NCBI GenBank assembly: GCA_036511675.1
Contig: DATCBU010000095.1
Location: forward strand, 19,315-83,314
Direction of reading: 5' to 3'
Source: Chersky-840 sp036511675
Lineage (GTDB): Bacteria; Actinomycetota; Acidimicrobiia; Acidimicrobiales; UBA8190
DNA: 64,000 nucleotides
This document shows positions 24,959 through 33,456 of this stretch, in pieces (position 1 is the first letter of the stretch; each line of letters opens with the position of its first letter). The notes below the pieces were generated by a model that did not search any database, was not told the DNA's origin, and worked only from the letters and a program-made list of their open reading frames with translations. The translations under genes were made by a program, and so were the position numbers.

Positions 24959-26110
24959 TCAAGCCCGAAGGGCGCGCAACTGCGCCACCACCCGGGGGAA
25001 CGCCGTGGCGAACGCCTCGACGTCGTCGTCGGTCGTGGACCATCCCACCGACAGCCGGAGGGAGCGCTCGGCGTCGACGCCCATGGCCGCCAGCACGGGC
25101 GAAGGGGCGAGGGACTCCGACGAGCACGACGAGCCCGAGTGCGCGGCGATGCCGTGCTGGTCGAGGCCCAGGAGGACGGGCTCGGCCTCGACCCCGCCGA
25201 CGGCGACACAGACGAGGTGTGGCGCCCGGCGGTCCCGGTCGCCGAGGACCTGGACGTCATCGACCGACGTCGCCGCCGCCACGATGGCCTCGGTACGGCG
25301 CTTCGACTCGGCTGATTCGCGCGCCAGGCGCCCCGGCTCCGACAACGCCTCGGCGGCGGCGGCGAACCCGACGATGCCCAGGAGGTTCTCGAGGCCGCCG
25401 CGCCGCGCCCGTTCCTGCTCGCCACCCACCAAGAAGGGCTCGACGCGCAGGCCCCGCCGTACGACCAGGGCGCCGACCCCGGGCGGTCCCCCCAACTTGT
25501 GGGCGCTCACCGAGACGAGGTCGGCGCCGAGCTCCTCGAGGTCCAACTCGAGGTGCCCGGCGGCCGTGCAGGCGTCGACATGGACGAGCACGTCGTGTCG
25601 CCCACAGATCTCGACGACGTCGGGCACGGGCTGGATGGTGCCCACCTCGTGATTGGCGAACTGGCATTGCACGAGGGCGGCGGGCGGTCCGTGTCGTGCC
25701 GCATCGTCGAGGGCGTCGGCGACACGGCCGGGATCGATGCGCCCCAGACCGTCGACTTCCAGGCGCACGACGTCACCGGCGCGCCCCGAGGCGTCGCGCA
25801 CCGAGGAGTGCTCGACATCGGCGAGGAGGGTGGGCCGGCCCGGTCGGGCCCGGGTCGCTCCCCACGTGGCCGCGTTCACCGCCTCGGTCCCGCCCGACGT
25901 GAAGACGACCTGTCGCGGTCGCACCCCCAGGAAGACGGCGACCTTCTGGCGCGCCTCCTCTACGGTCGAGCGGACGATCCGACCTTCGGTGTGCACCCGC
26001 CCCGGATCGCCGGCGTCACGGCGTGACGACCCCAACCACGCGACCATGGCCGCCACCGCTTCGGGACGCGGGGGGGAGGTGGAGGCGTGGTCGAGGTAGT
26101 GGCGAGCCAG
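24959..26110 (-). CDS. Cysteine desulfurase (NifS/IscS family), probable CTG start
   Basis: A PLP enzyme of 383 residues that takes sulfur from cysteine for Fe-S clusters. The PLP-binding Lys is about residue 205 in SVSAHKLGG and the catalytic Cys about 329 in HSGSSCSSES. The substrate loop FTSGGTEAVN and PLP-stacking VEHSSV are present. The first ATG/GTG/TTG in frame is GTG 26056, which would omit the conserved N-terminal strand YLDHASTSPPRPEA. That segment is encoded immediately upstream in frame, back to the stop of the SufR gene, and the only plausible initiator there is CTG 26110. The gene follows sufR after 3 nt, so translational coupling could explain weak initiation. Confidence 0.88.
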   Translation of the reverse strand: MARHYLDHASTSPPRPEAVAAMVAWLGSSRRDAGDPGRVHTEGRIVRSTVEEARQKVAVFLGVRPRQVVFTSGGTEAVNAATWGATRARPGRPTLLADVEHSSVRDASGRAGDVVRLEVDGLGRIDPGRVADALDDAARHGPPAALVQCQFANHEVGTIQPVPDVVEICGRHDVLVHVDACTAAGHLELDLEELGADLVSVSAHKLGGPPGVGALVVRRGLRVEPFLVGGEQERARRGGLENLLGIVGFAAAAEALSEPGRLARESAESKRRTEAIVAAATSVDDVQVLGDRDRRAPHLVCVAVGGVEAEPVLLGLDQHGIAAHSGSSCSSESLAPSPVLAAMGVDAERSLRLSVGWSTTDDDVEAFATAFPRVVAQLRALRA

Positions 26111-26113
26111 GGC

Positions 26114-26860
26114 TCAGACCAGCGCTGCGCAGGCGTCGTCGCCGCGCGCCCGGGACGACAGCACGACCGGGATGGGTCCCTCGGCGATCTCCCCGCATAG
26201 CCCGGCCAGCAGACCGCGCACCAGACCCCGGTCCACGGCGCAGATCACCGGGTGCTGGGTGGCAGCCTCGCCGAACGGGCAGTGTTCGGCGACGACCGCC
26301 GTCGACTCCCCGCGGTCCTCGGCATGGGCCGCGAATCCATGGGCGGTGAGCGCGTCGGCGATGGCGTGCATGGCGGTGCGCACCGAACGCTGCCCCTCGC
26401 CCGGCTCCATCCGGTCGGCGAGGACCCTCCCGTAGTTCTCCCCGAGTCGCTCCGCCATGCGTTCAGCCTCGACCGGGCCGAGCAACTCGAGCGCTTCGGC
26501 CAGCAGGGCCACGATCAGGTCGTCGCGGTGGTTGGCGAAGTCCAAGGTGGGATCGCCACCGGGGCCGTCCGCGGCCCGGTAGCGCTTCGACGGTCGTCCC
26601 GCTCCGGCCGTGGGGGAGCGCTCCAGGCTCACCTCGAGGTAGCCCCCCGCCGCCAGACGGTCGAGATGGTGCCGGGCGACGTTGGGGTGCACCGAGAACG
26701 CGGCCGCCAATTCCGAAGCCGTGGCGCCAGGGTGCGACCGGACATGGAGGTAGATCTCGCGTCGGGTCGGGTCCCCGAATGCCGAGGTCACCGCCGCCAC
26801 CGCGGCGGAGAACCTGCGATCGGCGGGGGCGCTCCCAGCGAAATCGGGCCCGGATTGCAC
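26114..26860 (-). CDS. sufR: SufR-type Fe-S sensing repressor
   Basis: A 248-residue ArsR-like winged-helix regulator. The N-terminal DNA-binding domain (about residues 22-90) reads FGDPTRREIYLHVRSHPGATASELAAAF, then HPNVARHHLDRLAAGGYLE. Near the C terminus the cysteines fall in C194-X12-C207-X14-C222, the cluster-binding spacing known from actinobacterial SufR. This family represses the suf operon when its cluster is intact. The adjoining desulfurase and the divergent Mrp carrier support the role. The start GTG 26860 abuts a 17-bp palindrome and lies 6 nt behind a TAGACT hexamer, so it is probably leaderless and autoregulated. Confidence 0.88.
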   Translation of the reverse strand: MQSGPDFAGSAPADRRFSAAVAAVTSAFGDPTRREIYLHVRSHPGATASELAAAFSVHPNVARHHLDRLAAGGYLEVSLERSPTAGAGRPSKRYRAADGPGGDPTLDFANHRDDLIVALLAEALELLGPVEAERMAERLGENYGRVLADRMEPGEGQRSVRTAMHAIADALTAHGFAAHAEDRGESTAVVAEHCPFGEAATQHPVICAVDRGLVRGLLAGLCGEIAEGPIPVVLSSRARGDDACAALV

Positions 26861-26877
26861 ACCGGTAGTCTACCGGT
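26861..26877. promoter_or_regulatory. Palindromic operator ACCGGTAGTCTACCGGT
   Basis: A perfect 8+1+8 inverted repeat directly against the sufR start codon, covering its -10 (TAGACT, 26872-26867, minus strand). It lies 55 bp before the mrp start. The flanks extend the symmetry partly (CACA...TGTG). It is most simply the SufR binding site controlling both directions. Confidence 0.7.
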
Positions 26878-26931
26878 TGTGCGCGGCGTAATCCCTGGTC
26901 GCGCTGCCGGACCCTTTCCGAGAGAGGCGCC

Positions 26932-28125
26932 GTGGCTCCGACCGATGCCGATGTGCTCGCCGCCGCCGCGGCCGTGGAAGACCCCACGCTGCGCCGCGGC
27001 CTGGGTGAGCTCGGGATGGTGCGGTCGGTCCGGTCCGGGCGCCGCCAGGCGTCGGTGGTGGTGGCCCTTCCCGTAGACGGGTGGCCGGATGTCGACGAGC
27101 TCGTCGACTCGGTGGTCCGCAGCGTGGGGGCATTGCCCGGGGTAGGCGAGGTCAAGGTGGAGCTGTCCACCATGAGCGGCGACGAGCGCCAGGAGCTCCA
27201 TCGTCGCTTGGCACTCGGGCCCGGGGGAGAGCCTGTCGAGCACGTCGGGACCGGGCCCAGCGGCCATTCCCATACCCAGGGGCCGGGAGGCCCCCCCGCA
27301 CCCCTGGGGCACGAGGCGGGCCGGCCCAACCGCTTCATGGCCCCGGGATCCCGCACCCGGGTGGTGGGGATCTCGTCGGGCAAAGGGGGAGTCGGCAAGT
27401 CATCGGTGACGGTGAACCTCGCCGTCGCACTGGCGGCGCGGGGCTACGACGTCGGCCTGCTCGACGCGGATGTCTACGGCTTCTCGGTGCCGAAGATGCT
27501 GGGCGTGACGCGTGGTCCCGTGGCGCTCGACGACCTCCTGGTGCCACCGGTGGTCCACGGGGTCCGCTGCCTCTCGATGGGTTTCTTCGTGCCCGACGAG
27601 CAGCCCGTGATCTGGCGGGGGCCGATGTTGCACAAGGCGCTCGAACAGTTCCTGGTCGACTCGTACTGGGGCGAGCCGGACTTCCTCTTGATCGACATGC
27701 CTCCGGGCACCGGCGACGTCGCCCTCTCGCTGGGCCAGTACCTGCCCCGCACCGAGATCGTGGTCGTCACCACACCGCAGGCCGCCGCGCAGCGGGTGGC
27801 CCAACGATCGGCCTACGCGGCGAAGAAGCTGAAGTTGGCGGTGCGCGGTGTCGTCGAGAACCTGTCGTGGTTCACCGGCGACGACGACACGCGCTACGAG
27901 CTCTTCGGCGCCGGTGGTGGCCAGGCGCTCGCCGACGACCTCGAGGTTCCGTTGCTGGGTCAAGTGCCGCTCGTTCCGGCCCTGCGCGTCGGGGGCGACA
28001 TCGGCGTGCCGGTGCGGGTGTCGGATCCCGGCGGAGAGGCCGCCCTGGCGTTCGACGCCCTGGCCACCCGTCTCGAAGAGCTCGGCCCGGCTCGGATCTA
28101 TCGCCGGGAGCTCAACGTCCGGTGA
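26932..28125 (+). CDS. mrp: Mrp/ApbC-type Fe-S carrier P-loop ATPase
   Basis: A 397-residue cytosolic protein. The N-terminal MIP18/DUF59 domain (about residues 5-95) is followed by a His/Gly/Pro-rich linker and a MinD-like ATPase with deviant Walker A SSGKGGVGKSS (about residue 148). The family blocks DADVYGFSVPKMLG and LLIDMPPGTGDVALS are present. Mrp proteins carry and transfer Fe-S clusters. The CPxC motif of enterobacterial ApbC is replaced here by SWFTGDDDTRYELFG, as in other actinobacterial Mrp proteins. The start is GTG 26932. The 3' end overlaps the convergent dGTPase-like gene by 14 nt. Confidence 0.92.
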   Translation: MAPTDADVLAAAAAVEDPTLRRGLGELGMVRSVRSGRRQASVVVALPVDGWPDVDELVDSVVRSVGALPGVGEVKVELSTMSGDERQELHRRLALGPGGEPVEHVGTGPSGHSHTQGPGGPPAPLGHEAGRPNRFMAPGSRTRVVGISSGKGGVGKSSVTVNLAVALAARGYDVGLLDADVYGFSVPKMLGVTRGPVALDDLLVPPVVHGVRCLSMGFFVPDEQPVIWRGPMLHKALEQFLVDSYWGEPDFLLIDMPPGTGDVALSLGQYLPRTEIVVVTTPQAAAQRVAQRSAYAAKKLKLAVRGVVENLSWFTGDDDTRYELFGAGGGQALADDLEVPLLGQVPLVPALRVGGDIGVPVRVSDPGGEAALAFDALATRLEELGPARIYRRELNVR

Positions 28126-29269
28126 GGGAGTCGACACCCCGGGGCAGTCGCTCGCGGTCCCATCCGAGGTCCGAAACGGCGATGCCCACGGCGAAGCGGT
28201 CGGTCATCCCCGCCACGTAGGCGACCGCCTCGAACACGGCCAGGTCGGTACCGCCGGCGAGGCCGCCGCCACTTCGGACGCCGGGGATCAGATTGGGCTG
28301 GTCGGTGAAGTGCGCGACCAGAGCGCGCAACATCGCCACCACCGACGCACCTTGGGTCACCGAGGCGGGTCGGAGGTAGATGTGCTCGTAGTTGCACCGC
28401 CGGAAGGCGGCCAGGGCCTCGGCGAGCTCTTCGCCCATCCCCACCCTGCCTGTGCCGAGGGTGGCCTCGACCGTGCCCTCGATGAACGTCCGCAGCTGCT
28501 GCGAGCGGTTCTCGCCGCACAGGCCCAGGACGACCTCGGGCAACAGGGCCGGGGTCACGATCCCCGCCGAGACGGCGTCCTCCCAGTCGTGGCAGAGATA
28601 GGCGATGCGATCGGCCCAGCTCACGACCTCGCCCTCGGGAGTGGCGGGGGCAGGACGCGACCAGGAGTGGTTGCGGATGCCGTCGAGCGTTTCCTCGCAC
28701 AGGTTCAGGCCTGCGACCGACACGTCCGCGCCCCACACGGCGTGGTCGAAGCCGCTGGGGAGGAAGATCCCCAGGGCGTCCTCGCTCATGTGGCCACCGG
28801 GGCCGTGTCCGCAGTCGTGCCCCAGGGCAATGGCCTCGGTCAGCGCCACGTTGAGGCGACACGCCTGGGCGATACCGGTGGCCACCTGGGCCACCTCGAG
28901 GGCGTGGCTGAGTCGGGTGCGCTGGTGATCGGCGGGGAAGACGAAGACCTGGGTCTTGCCCGCCAGGCGCCGGAAGGCGGCGGAATGCAAGATGCGGTCC
29001 CGGTCGCGCTCGAAGCATGTGCGCCAGGGGTCGGGCTCCTCGGGGGTGGCCCGCCGGCCGGCGGCGGCGGCCCGGGTCGCCCCGGGTGCGAGGACCAGGT
29101 CCTCGCCGGCCTCGCGTTCTTGGCGACCGAGGGGTGGGACCTCCCCCTCGGTGCCGAGGGCGGCGGAGGAGTCGGCATGGGCCGTGCGCAGGCCCTGGCC
29201 CCGGTGTCCGGCCATGGTGGCCGCCCAGCGACGACCCCGTTCGGTCGGCGCGACGGGGGTTGGCTCCAT
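28112..29269 (-). CDS. Deoxyguanosinetriphosphate triphosphohydrolase-like HD protein
   Basis: A 385-residue HD-domain hydrolase of the dGTPase family, which cleaves dNTPs to nucleoside and triphosphate. The metal-binding residues are seen as RLSHALEV (His), LGHDCGHGPGGH (HD) and SWADRIAYLCHDWED (Asp). The N terminus holds RDRILHSAAFRRLAGKTQVF, a family signature. In actinobacteria this gene often sits near dnaG; here it faces mrp. The start is ATG 29269. The N-terminal 75 residues are less conserved, and a start further in is possible. Confidence 0.9.
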   Translation of the reverse strand: MEPTPVAPTERGRRWAATMAGHRGQGLRTAHADSSAALGTEGEVPPLGRQEREAGEDLVLAPGATRAAAAGRRATPEEPDPWRTCFERDRDRILHSAAFRRLAGKTQVFVFPADHQRTRLSHALEVAQVATGIAQACRLNVALTEAIALGHDCGHGPGGHMSEDALGIFLPSGFDHAVWGADVSVAGLNLCEETLDGIRNHSWSRPAPATPEGEVVSWADRIAYLCHDWEDAVSAGIVTPALLPEVVLGLCGENRSQQLRTFIEGTVEATLGTGRVGMGEELAEALAAFRRCNYEHIYLRPASVTQGASVVAMLRALVAHFTDQPNLIPGVRSGGGLAGGTDLAVFEAVAYVAGMTDRFAVGIAVSDLGWDRERLPRGVDSLTGR

Positions 29270-29293
29270 GGGCCTTAGTGTGGCTCACGGCTG

Positions 29294-29299
29294 TATGGT
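29294..29299 (+). promoter_or_regulatory. -10 hexamer TATGGT upstream of DUF3107
   Basis: TATGGT lies 48 bp before the GTG at 29348, leaving a leader of about 42 nt that contains a GGAGGAG ribosome-binding site. Confidence 0.35.
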
Positions 29300-29347
29300 C
29301 GTGGGCCGCCCGGCCCCGGCCGGTTCGATCGGAGGAGCGGGACACAG

Positions 29348-29584
29348 GTGGACGTGCGCATCGGGATCGTGCAGAGCGCCAAGGAGATCGAGATCGAATT
29401 GGACGAGGACGCGGATCGCGACGCGTTCATCGCTGACATCGAGTCCTCTCTGGGCAAAGAAGCAGGCGTGTTGTGGCTCACCGATCGCCGGGGCCGTCGG
29501 GTGGCAGTTCCGGTGGCGAAAGTCGCATACGTCGAGGTGGGAGCCCCCACCCACGAGCGCCGGGTCGGTTTCGGCGCCCCCTGA
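29348..29584 (+). CDS. DUF3107 protein
   Basis: A 78-residue protein of the actinobacterial DUF3107 family (Mycobacterium tuberculosis Rv3208A type). It begins with the family-typical VRIGIVQSAKEIEIELDED, followed by an acidic helix and GRRVAVPVAKVAYVEVG at the end. There are no catalytic motifs and the function is unknown. It has a strong GGAGGAG ribosome-binding site before GTG 29348. It lies 24 nt before the first ArsA-like gene and is probably in the same operon. Confidence 0.9.
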   Translation: MDVRIGIVQSAKEIEIELDEDADRDAFIADIESSLGKEAGVLWLTDRRGRRVAVPVAKVAYVEVGAPTHERRVGFGAP

Positions 29585-29608
29585 CCTGCCGGGGCGGTTG
29601 TTGCACCC

Positions 29609-30577
29609 GTGAGCACCGTCGAACGCCCGATGGTCGGTCTGCTCGACCGCCGCCTCCTGTTCGTTACGGGGAAAGGCGGTGTCGGCAAGACGACGGTGGC
29701 GGCCGGGTTGGCCCTCTACGCCGCCGAACACGGCCGGCGCACCCTGGTGTGCGAGATGGACGCCAAAGGTGACGTGGCCGACTACTTCGAGACCGGGCCC
29801 ACCAGCTTTGCCGCACGGGAGGTCTTCCCGTCGCTGTGGGCGATGTCGATGGACACCGAGGCGTCGTTGCGCGAATACCTTCGCCTCAATCTCCGCATAC
29901 CGGTCGTGGGTCGGATCGGGCCTCTGGCCAAGGCCTTCGACTTCGTGGCCACCGCCGCCCCCGGGGTCCGCGAGATCCTCACGGTGGGGAAGTTCTGCTA
30001 CGAGGTGCGTGAGAAGCACTACGACCTGGTGGTGGTGGACGCGTCGGCGACGGGCCATATCGTGGGCCAGCTCGCCGCCCCGCAGGCCATCAACGACCTC
30101 GTCAAGGTGGGTTTGATCCGCTCCCAGACGGACTGGATCCTCGAGATCCTGTCCGATCCGCTCACGACCGGTCTCGTCATCGTCACCACCCCCGAGGAGA
30201 TGCCGGTCAACGAGACCATCGAGTTGGCGGGGAAGGTGGCAACCGAGACGTCGGTCGAGTTGGCGGCGGTGATCGTGAACCGGGTACTGCCCGAGCTCTT
30301 CGGGCGCAGCGAAGAGACGGTGTTCAACGAGCTGTGCAGCCCGGCGGTGTCGGCCGAGCTCGAGAAACTCGTGCACGACGACCCCGCCCCGGTCCTCGAC
30401 GCGGCCCGACTGGCGGTGACCTTGCGCCGCACGCGCGCCGGGCACCTCGAGCGCCTGCGCGGGGGCATCGACCCCGTCGTGCCCATGATGTACCTGCCGT
30501 TCCTCTTCACCCGTCTGCACGGACTGCGCACCCTCCGACAGGTGGCGGTATCGCTGGGCGAGGAGCTGGGCTCATGA
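29609..30577 (+). CDS. ArsA/Get3-like ATPase, subunit A type
   Basis: A 322-residue SIMIBI-class ATPase. The deviant Walker A GKGGVGKTT (with signature lysine) is near residue 20, switch I EMDAKGDV follows, and switch II DASATGH is near residue 140. It resembles mycobacterial Rv3679 (BagA), which pairs with Rv3680 in a Get3-like complex. No arsenic genes or tail-anchored protein machinery lie nearby, so arsenite export is unlikely. The start is GTG 29609. The stop overlaps the second ATPase by 4 nt. Confidence 0.85.
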   Translation: MSTVERPMVGLLDRRLLFVTGKGGVGKTTVAAGLALYAAEHGRRTLVCEMDAKGDVADYFETGPTSFAAREVFPSLWAMSMDTEASLREYLRLNLRIPVVGRIGPLAKAFDFVATAAPGVREILTVGKFCYEVREKHYDLVVVDASATGHIVGQLAAPQAINDLVKVGLIRSQTDWILEILSDPLTTGLVIVTTPEEMPVNETIELAGKVATETSVELAAVIVNRVLPELFGRSEETVFNELCSPAVSAELEKLVHDDPAPVLDAARLAVTLRRTRAGHLERLRGGIDPVVPMMYLPFLFTRLHGLRTLRQVAVSLGEELGS

Positions 30578-31767
30578 CGGCCAAGCGCAGCACGCCCAAG
30601 ACCGGGGGGCGCGGGGCGTCGCTCGACGGCCTCCTGGCGTCGAAGGAGATCGTCGTGGCGTGCGGGCCCGGGGGGGTGGGCAAGACCACGACCGCCGCCG
30701 CCGCCGCCGCCATGGCGGCGGCGCACCTCGGAGGCAAGGTGCTGGTGCTCACCGTCGACCCCGCCCGTCGACTGGCCGATGCCCTGGGGCTCGAAGGGAT
30801 TGGGAACACCGAGCGGCGGGTGCCCGACGAGACATTCCTGGCGGCGGGGGTGAAGCCCATGGGTGAGCTGTGGGCGGCCATGCTCGACACCAAGGAGTCC
30901 TGGGACTCGCTCATCAGGCTGCACGCCCCCGACGACCGCACGCGTGACGAGATCCTCTCCAATCCGCTGTACCGGAACATCTCCTCGCGCTTCATCCAGA
31001 GCCACGACTACATCGCCATGGAGCGACTGTTCGAGATCCACTCCGAGGGCAACTACGACCTGATCGTCGTGGACACGCCCCCCACTCGCAACGCCCTCGA
31101 CTTCCTCGACGCTCCCGAGCGCATGGCCGAGTTCTTCTCCAGCCGGCTCTTGCGCTGGCTCATCGTGCCCTACCGGTCGAGGCTCGTGAACTTCGCCTCG
31201 AAACCCTTCTACCAAATCGCCGACCGGATCCTCGGCACGCAGTTCCTCGAGGACGTGGCCCAGTTCTTCGTGCTCTTCCAGTCGATGTATGACGGGTTCG
31301 TGGAGCGGGCCAAATCGGTCCACCGTCTCATGGCAGACCGCCGCACGTCGTTCATCGTGGTGTCGACGCTCGAGGCGGTGCCTCTCCGGGAGGCGGAGTT
31401 CTTCGCCCAGGCCCTGAAGGACCGGCGTCTGCACCTCGGCGCCATCGTCTTGAACAAGGTGCTCCCCGCGTATCTCCGCGATCCCGAAGGCGCGGCCGTG
31501 GCCGAGAAGCTGCGCGATGGTGCCGACGCCTTGGCCGACGCCATCGGGCCCACGGTGCACTCGGGGGACGTGAGCCAGATCCGGCGGGTGCTGTCGGAAG
31601 TCGGCCGGAGCTATCTCGACTACCGGGTTGTCGCCCAACGTGAAGCCGAGCAACAGGCGGAGCTGGCCACGGTGCCCGAAGCGCTGGTGAGCGTGCCCTA
31701 CTTCGAAACCGATGTCTACGACCTCGCCGGCCTGCTGCGGCTGGGCGAACAGCTGTGGGGCTCGTAG
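30574..31767 (+). CDS. ArsA/Get3-like ATPase, subunit B type
   Basis: A 397-residue partner of the preceding ATPase, comparable to mycobacterial Rv3680 (BagB). Its P-loop reads CGPGGVGKTTTAAA near residue 30. The signature lysine of the deviant Walker A (KGGVGK) is replaced by Pro, although the second lysine remains. Switch I is TVDPARRLADALG, and switch II VVDTPPTRNALDFL. The ATG 30574 overlaps the previous stop (ATGA), so the two proteins are probably made in equal amounts and form a heterocomplex. The gene ends 21 nt before the convergent GGDEF gene. Confidence 0.86.
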   Translation: MTAKRSTPKTGGRGASLDGLLASKEIVVACGPGGVGKTTTAAAAAAMAAAHLGGKVLVLTVDPARRLADALGLEGIGNTERRVPDETFLAAGVKPMGELWAAMLDTKESWDSLIRLHAPDDRTRDEILSNPLYRNISSRFIQSHDYIAMERLFEIHSEGNYDLIVVDTPPTRNALDFLDAPERMAEFFSSRLLRWLIVPYRSRLVNFASKPFYQIADRILGTQFLEDVAQFFVLFQSMYDGFVERAKSVHRLMADRRTSFIVVSTLEAVPLREAEFFAQALKDRRLHLGAIVLNKVLPAYLRDPEGAAVAEKLRDGADALADAIGPTVHSGDVSQIRRVLSEVGRSYLDYRVVAQREAEQQAELATVPEALVSVPYFETDVYDLAGLLRLGEQLWGS

Positions 31768-31788
31768 CGAGGTCGCTGGCGGTCGTCG

Positions 31789-33024
31789 TTACGGGTAGTT
31801 CCCGCCGCCCTCGGCGTGCTGCTTGGCGATGTACATGGCCGTGTCCGCCCGCCCCAGCAGTGTGGCGGCGGTGTCTCCGGGCCCGGGGTGGGCGAGTCCC
31901 ACGCTGGCCGTGAGTCGAAAGGTACCTTCGGGCAGTTCGATCGGGCGCTGGATCCCCTCGGCCAGACGGGCCGCCAGGGCCCGGAGCTCCTCGGGGTCGC
32001 GGATGGCGGCCACCACCACGAACTCGTCGCCTCCGTAGCGGGCCACGACGTCGCCCTTGCGCACCGACGCCTCGAGACGCGACGCCACCCGTCGCAGGAT
32101 CTCGTCGCCCGTGGCCCGACCGTGCTCGTCGTTGATGGGGCGGAACCCGTTGAGGTCGATGAACACCACCGCCGTGGTGGGATTGCCGAGACACCGCTCG
32201 ACGTGCGCCCGGAGCGTGACCCGGTTGGCCAGACCGGTCAACGGGTCGAACGTGGTGAGCTCGTCGAGGGCTTCGCGCGTGGCCCGGAGCGCGGTGATGT
32301 CGTGGCCCGACACCACCAGCCCCCTCACGGTGGGATCGTCGAGGAGGTTCACGATGCTCAACTCGAAGGGCACGGACTCGCCGCCGCCGCGTCGCATGAG
32401 CTCGATCTCGACGATGGTGGGCGAGCGGTTGAACGACGGCACGTCCACGGCGCGGGACAAGGCTGCGGCCAGGCCGCCCTGATCGTGCGTCGCGACGAAC
32501 TCGACCAGCGGCCTGCCCTCGACGAGCTCCTGGTCGAGTCCGAGCATTCTCGTGATGGCAGCGGAGACCGACTCGACACGACCCGCCGCATCCAGCAGCA
32601 TGATGACGCTGGCGGCGTTGTGCACGATGGCCCGGAACTTGCCGACCTCGTCGGAGGCGATCTCCCAGCGCCGTCGTTCGGTCAGGTCGCGCAGGCAGAG
32701 CACCAGACCGTTGACGGCGGGCCGGTCGAGGAGATTGGCGCCGATGACCTCGACGAGCCTCCACCCGTGGGGAGTGCTCACCCGGAGCTCGATCGGCGTC
32801 CCTACCGTCTTGCCCTGGATGCTCGTCAACGCCACCGCGGCGACCTCCTGGTCGTCGGGGTGGAGGAAGTCGAGTGCGTCGGTCCCGGCCAGGCGCGTGC
32901 TGTCCACTCCGAACAGCCGTTCGGCGGCGTCGTTGGCCCAGATCAACCGAGCCGAGGCATCGACGACGACGACCGCATCCGGGAGCCAGACCGCAATGTC
33001 GAGCAGGCCGCGCGATTCAATCAC
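31789..33024 (-). CDS. Diguanylate cyclase with two PAS domains
   Basis: A 411-residue soluble signalling protein. PAS 1 covers about residues 1-115 (WLPDAVVVVDASARLIWANDAAERLFG), PAS 2 about 125-245 (VIMLLDAAGRVESVSAAITRMLG), and the GGDEF domain about 255-405 (FDPLTGLANR). The active site is intact as YGGDEF, and an RxxD product-inhibition I-site precedes it at the canonical distance (RKGDVVARYGGDEF). It should make cyclic di-GMP from GTP under control of the PAS sensors. No transmembrane segment is present. GTG 33024 has GGAGA just upstream; a longer reading to 33075 is possible. Confidence 0.88.
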   Translation of the reverse strand: MIESRGLLDIAVWLPDAVVVVDASARLIWANDAAERLFGVDSTRLAGTDALDFLHPDDQEVAAVALTSIQGKTVGTPIELRVSTPHGWRLVEVIGANLLDRPAVNGLVLCLRDLTERRRWEIASDEVGKFRAIVHNAASVIMLLDAAGRVESVSAAITRMLGLDQELVEGRPLVEFVATHDQGGLAAALSRAVDVPSFNRSPTIVEIELMRRGGGESVPFELSIVNLLDDPTVRGLVVSGHDITALRATREALDELTTFDPLTGLANRVTLRAHVERCLGNPTTAVVFIDLNGFRPINDEHGRATGDEILRRVASRLEASVRKGDVVARYGGDEFVVVAAIRDPEELRALAARLAEGIQRPIELPEGTFRLTASVGLAHPGPGDTAATLLGRADTAMYIAKQHAEGGGNYP

Positions 33025-33456
33025 CAGGTCTCCATCGGCTTGCCCGGCCCCTGGCCTTAGCCCTGGTCTGGGCACGAGAGCGTGCTGGGCCTCCGAGGGG
33101 TGGGCGGGCCGGCCTCACGGGGCCCTGGAGGGTCCCCGACGTGGCCCCGGGGCGCCATGAGGGCCCGGGATCCCCGGAGGGGCGCGTCGGTCGTCCCCTG
33201 GGTCGTCGGGCTCTGACCGCACCGATCGCTTCCACTCTCCTCGGCATTCGCGCCACCGGGGTTGAGTGTCGGACTCACGCATTGGTGGCGTTCGCAGGGT
33301 CCGTGGTTTCGCCGGCGACGTGCTGTCACGAGCCGAGTGGTGCTCTTGGCCGGACATTGTGTTGCCCTGGATGAAGAAGGGCGCCCGAGATGCCGACATG
33401 CGTGCATGACGACTCGGCCGGAGAAGGGCACCAGAGCCGACCCGGTGCAGGTGTCG
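33025..33456. other. Intergenic, no supported gene
   Basis: 432 bp between the divergent GGDEF gene and the next plus-strand gene. Short open frames exist on both strands (for example a basic, Pro/Arg-rich one on the minus strand from 33354 to 33115), but none has a ribosome-binding site or recognisable composition. It presumably holds promoters for both neighbours. Confidence 0.5.

Noticed and set aside
29609..31767. Arsenite efflux ATPases (arsA)
   Set aside because: No arsB, arsD or arsR beside them and no arsenite-binding cysteine set. The pair fits the BagA/BagB-like group better.
33115..33354. Minus-strand open frame of about 80 residues upstream of the GGDEF gene
   Set aside because: Pro/Arg-rich chance composition, no ribosome-binding site and no recognisable family.
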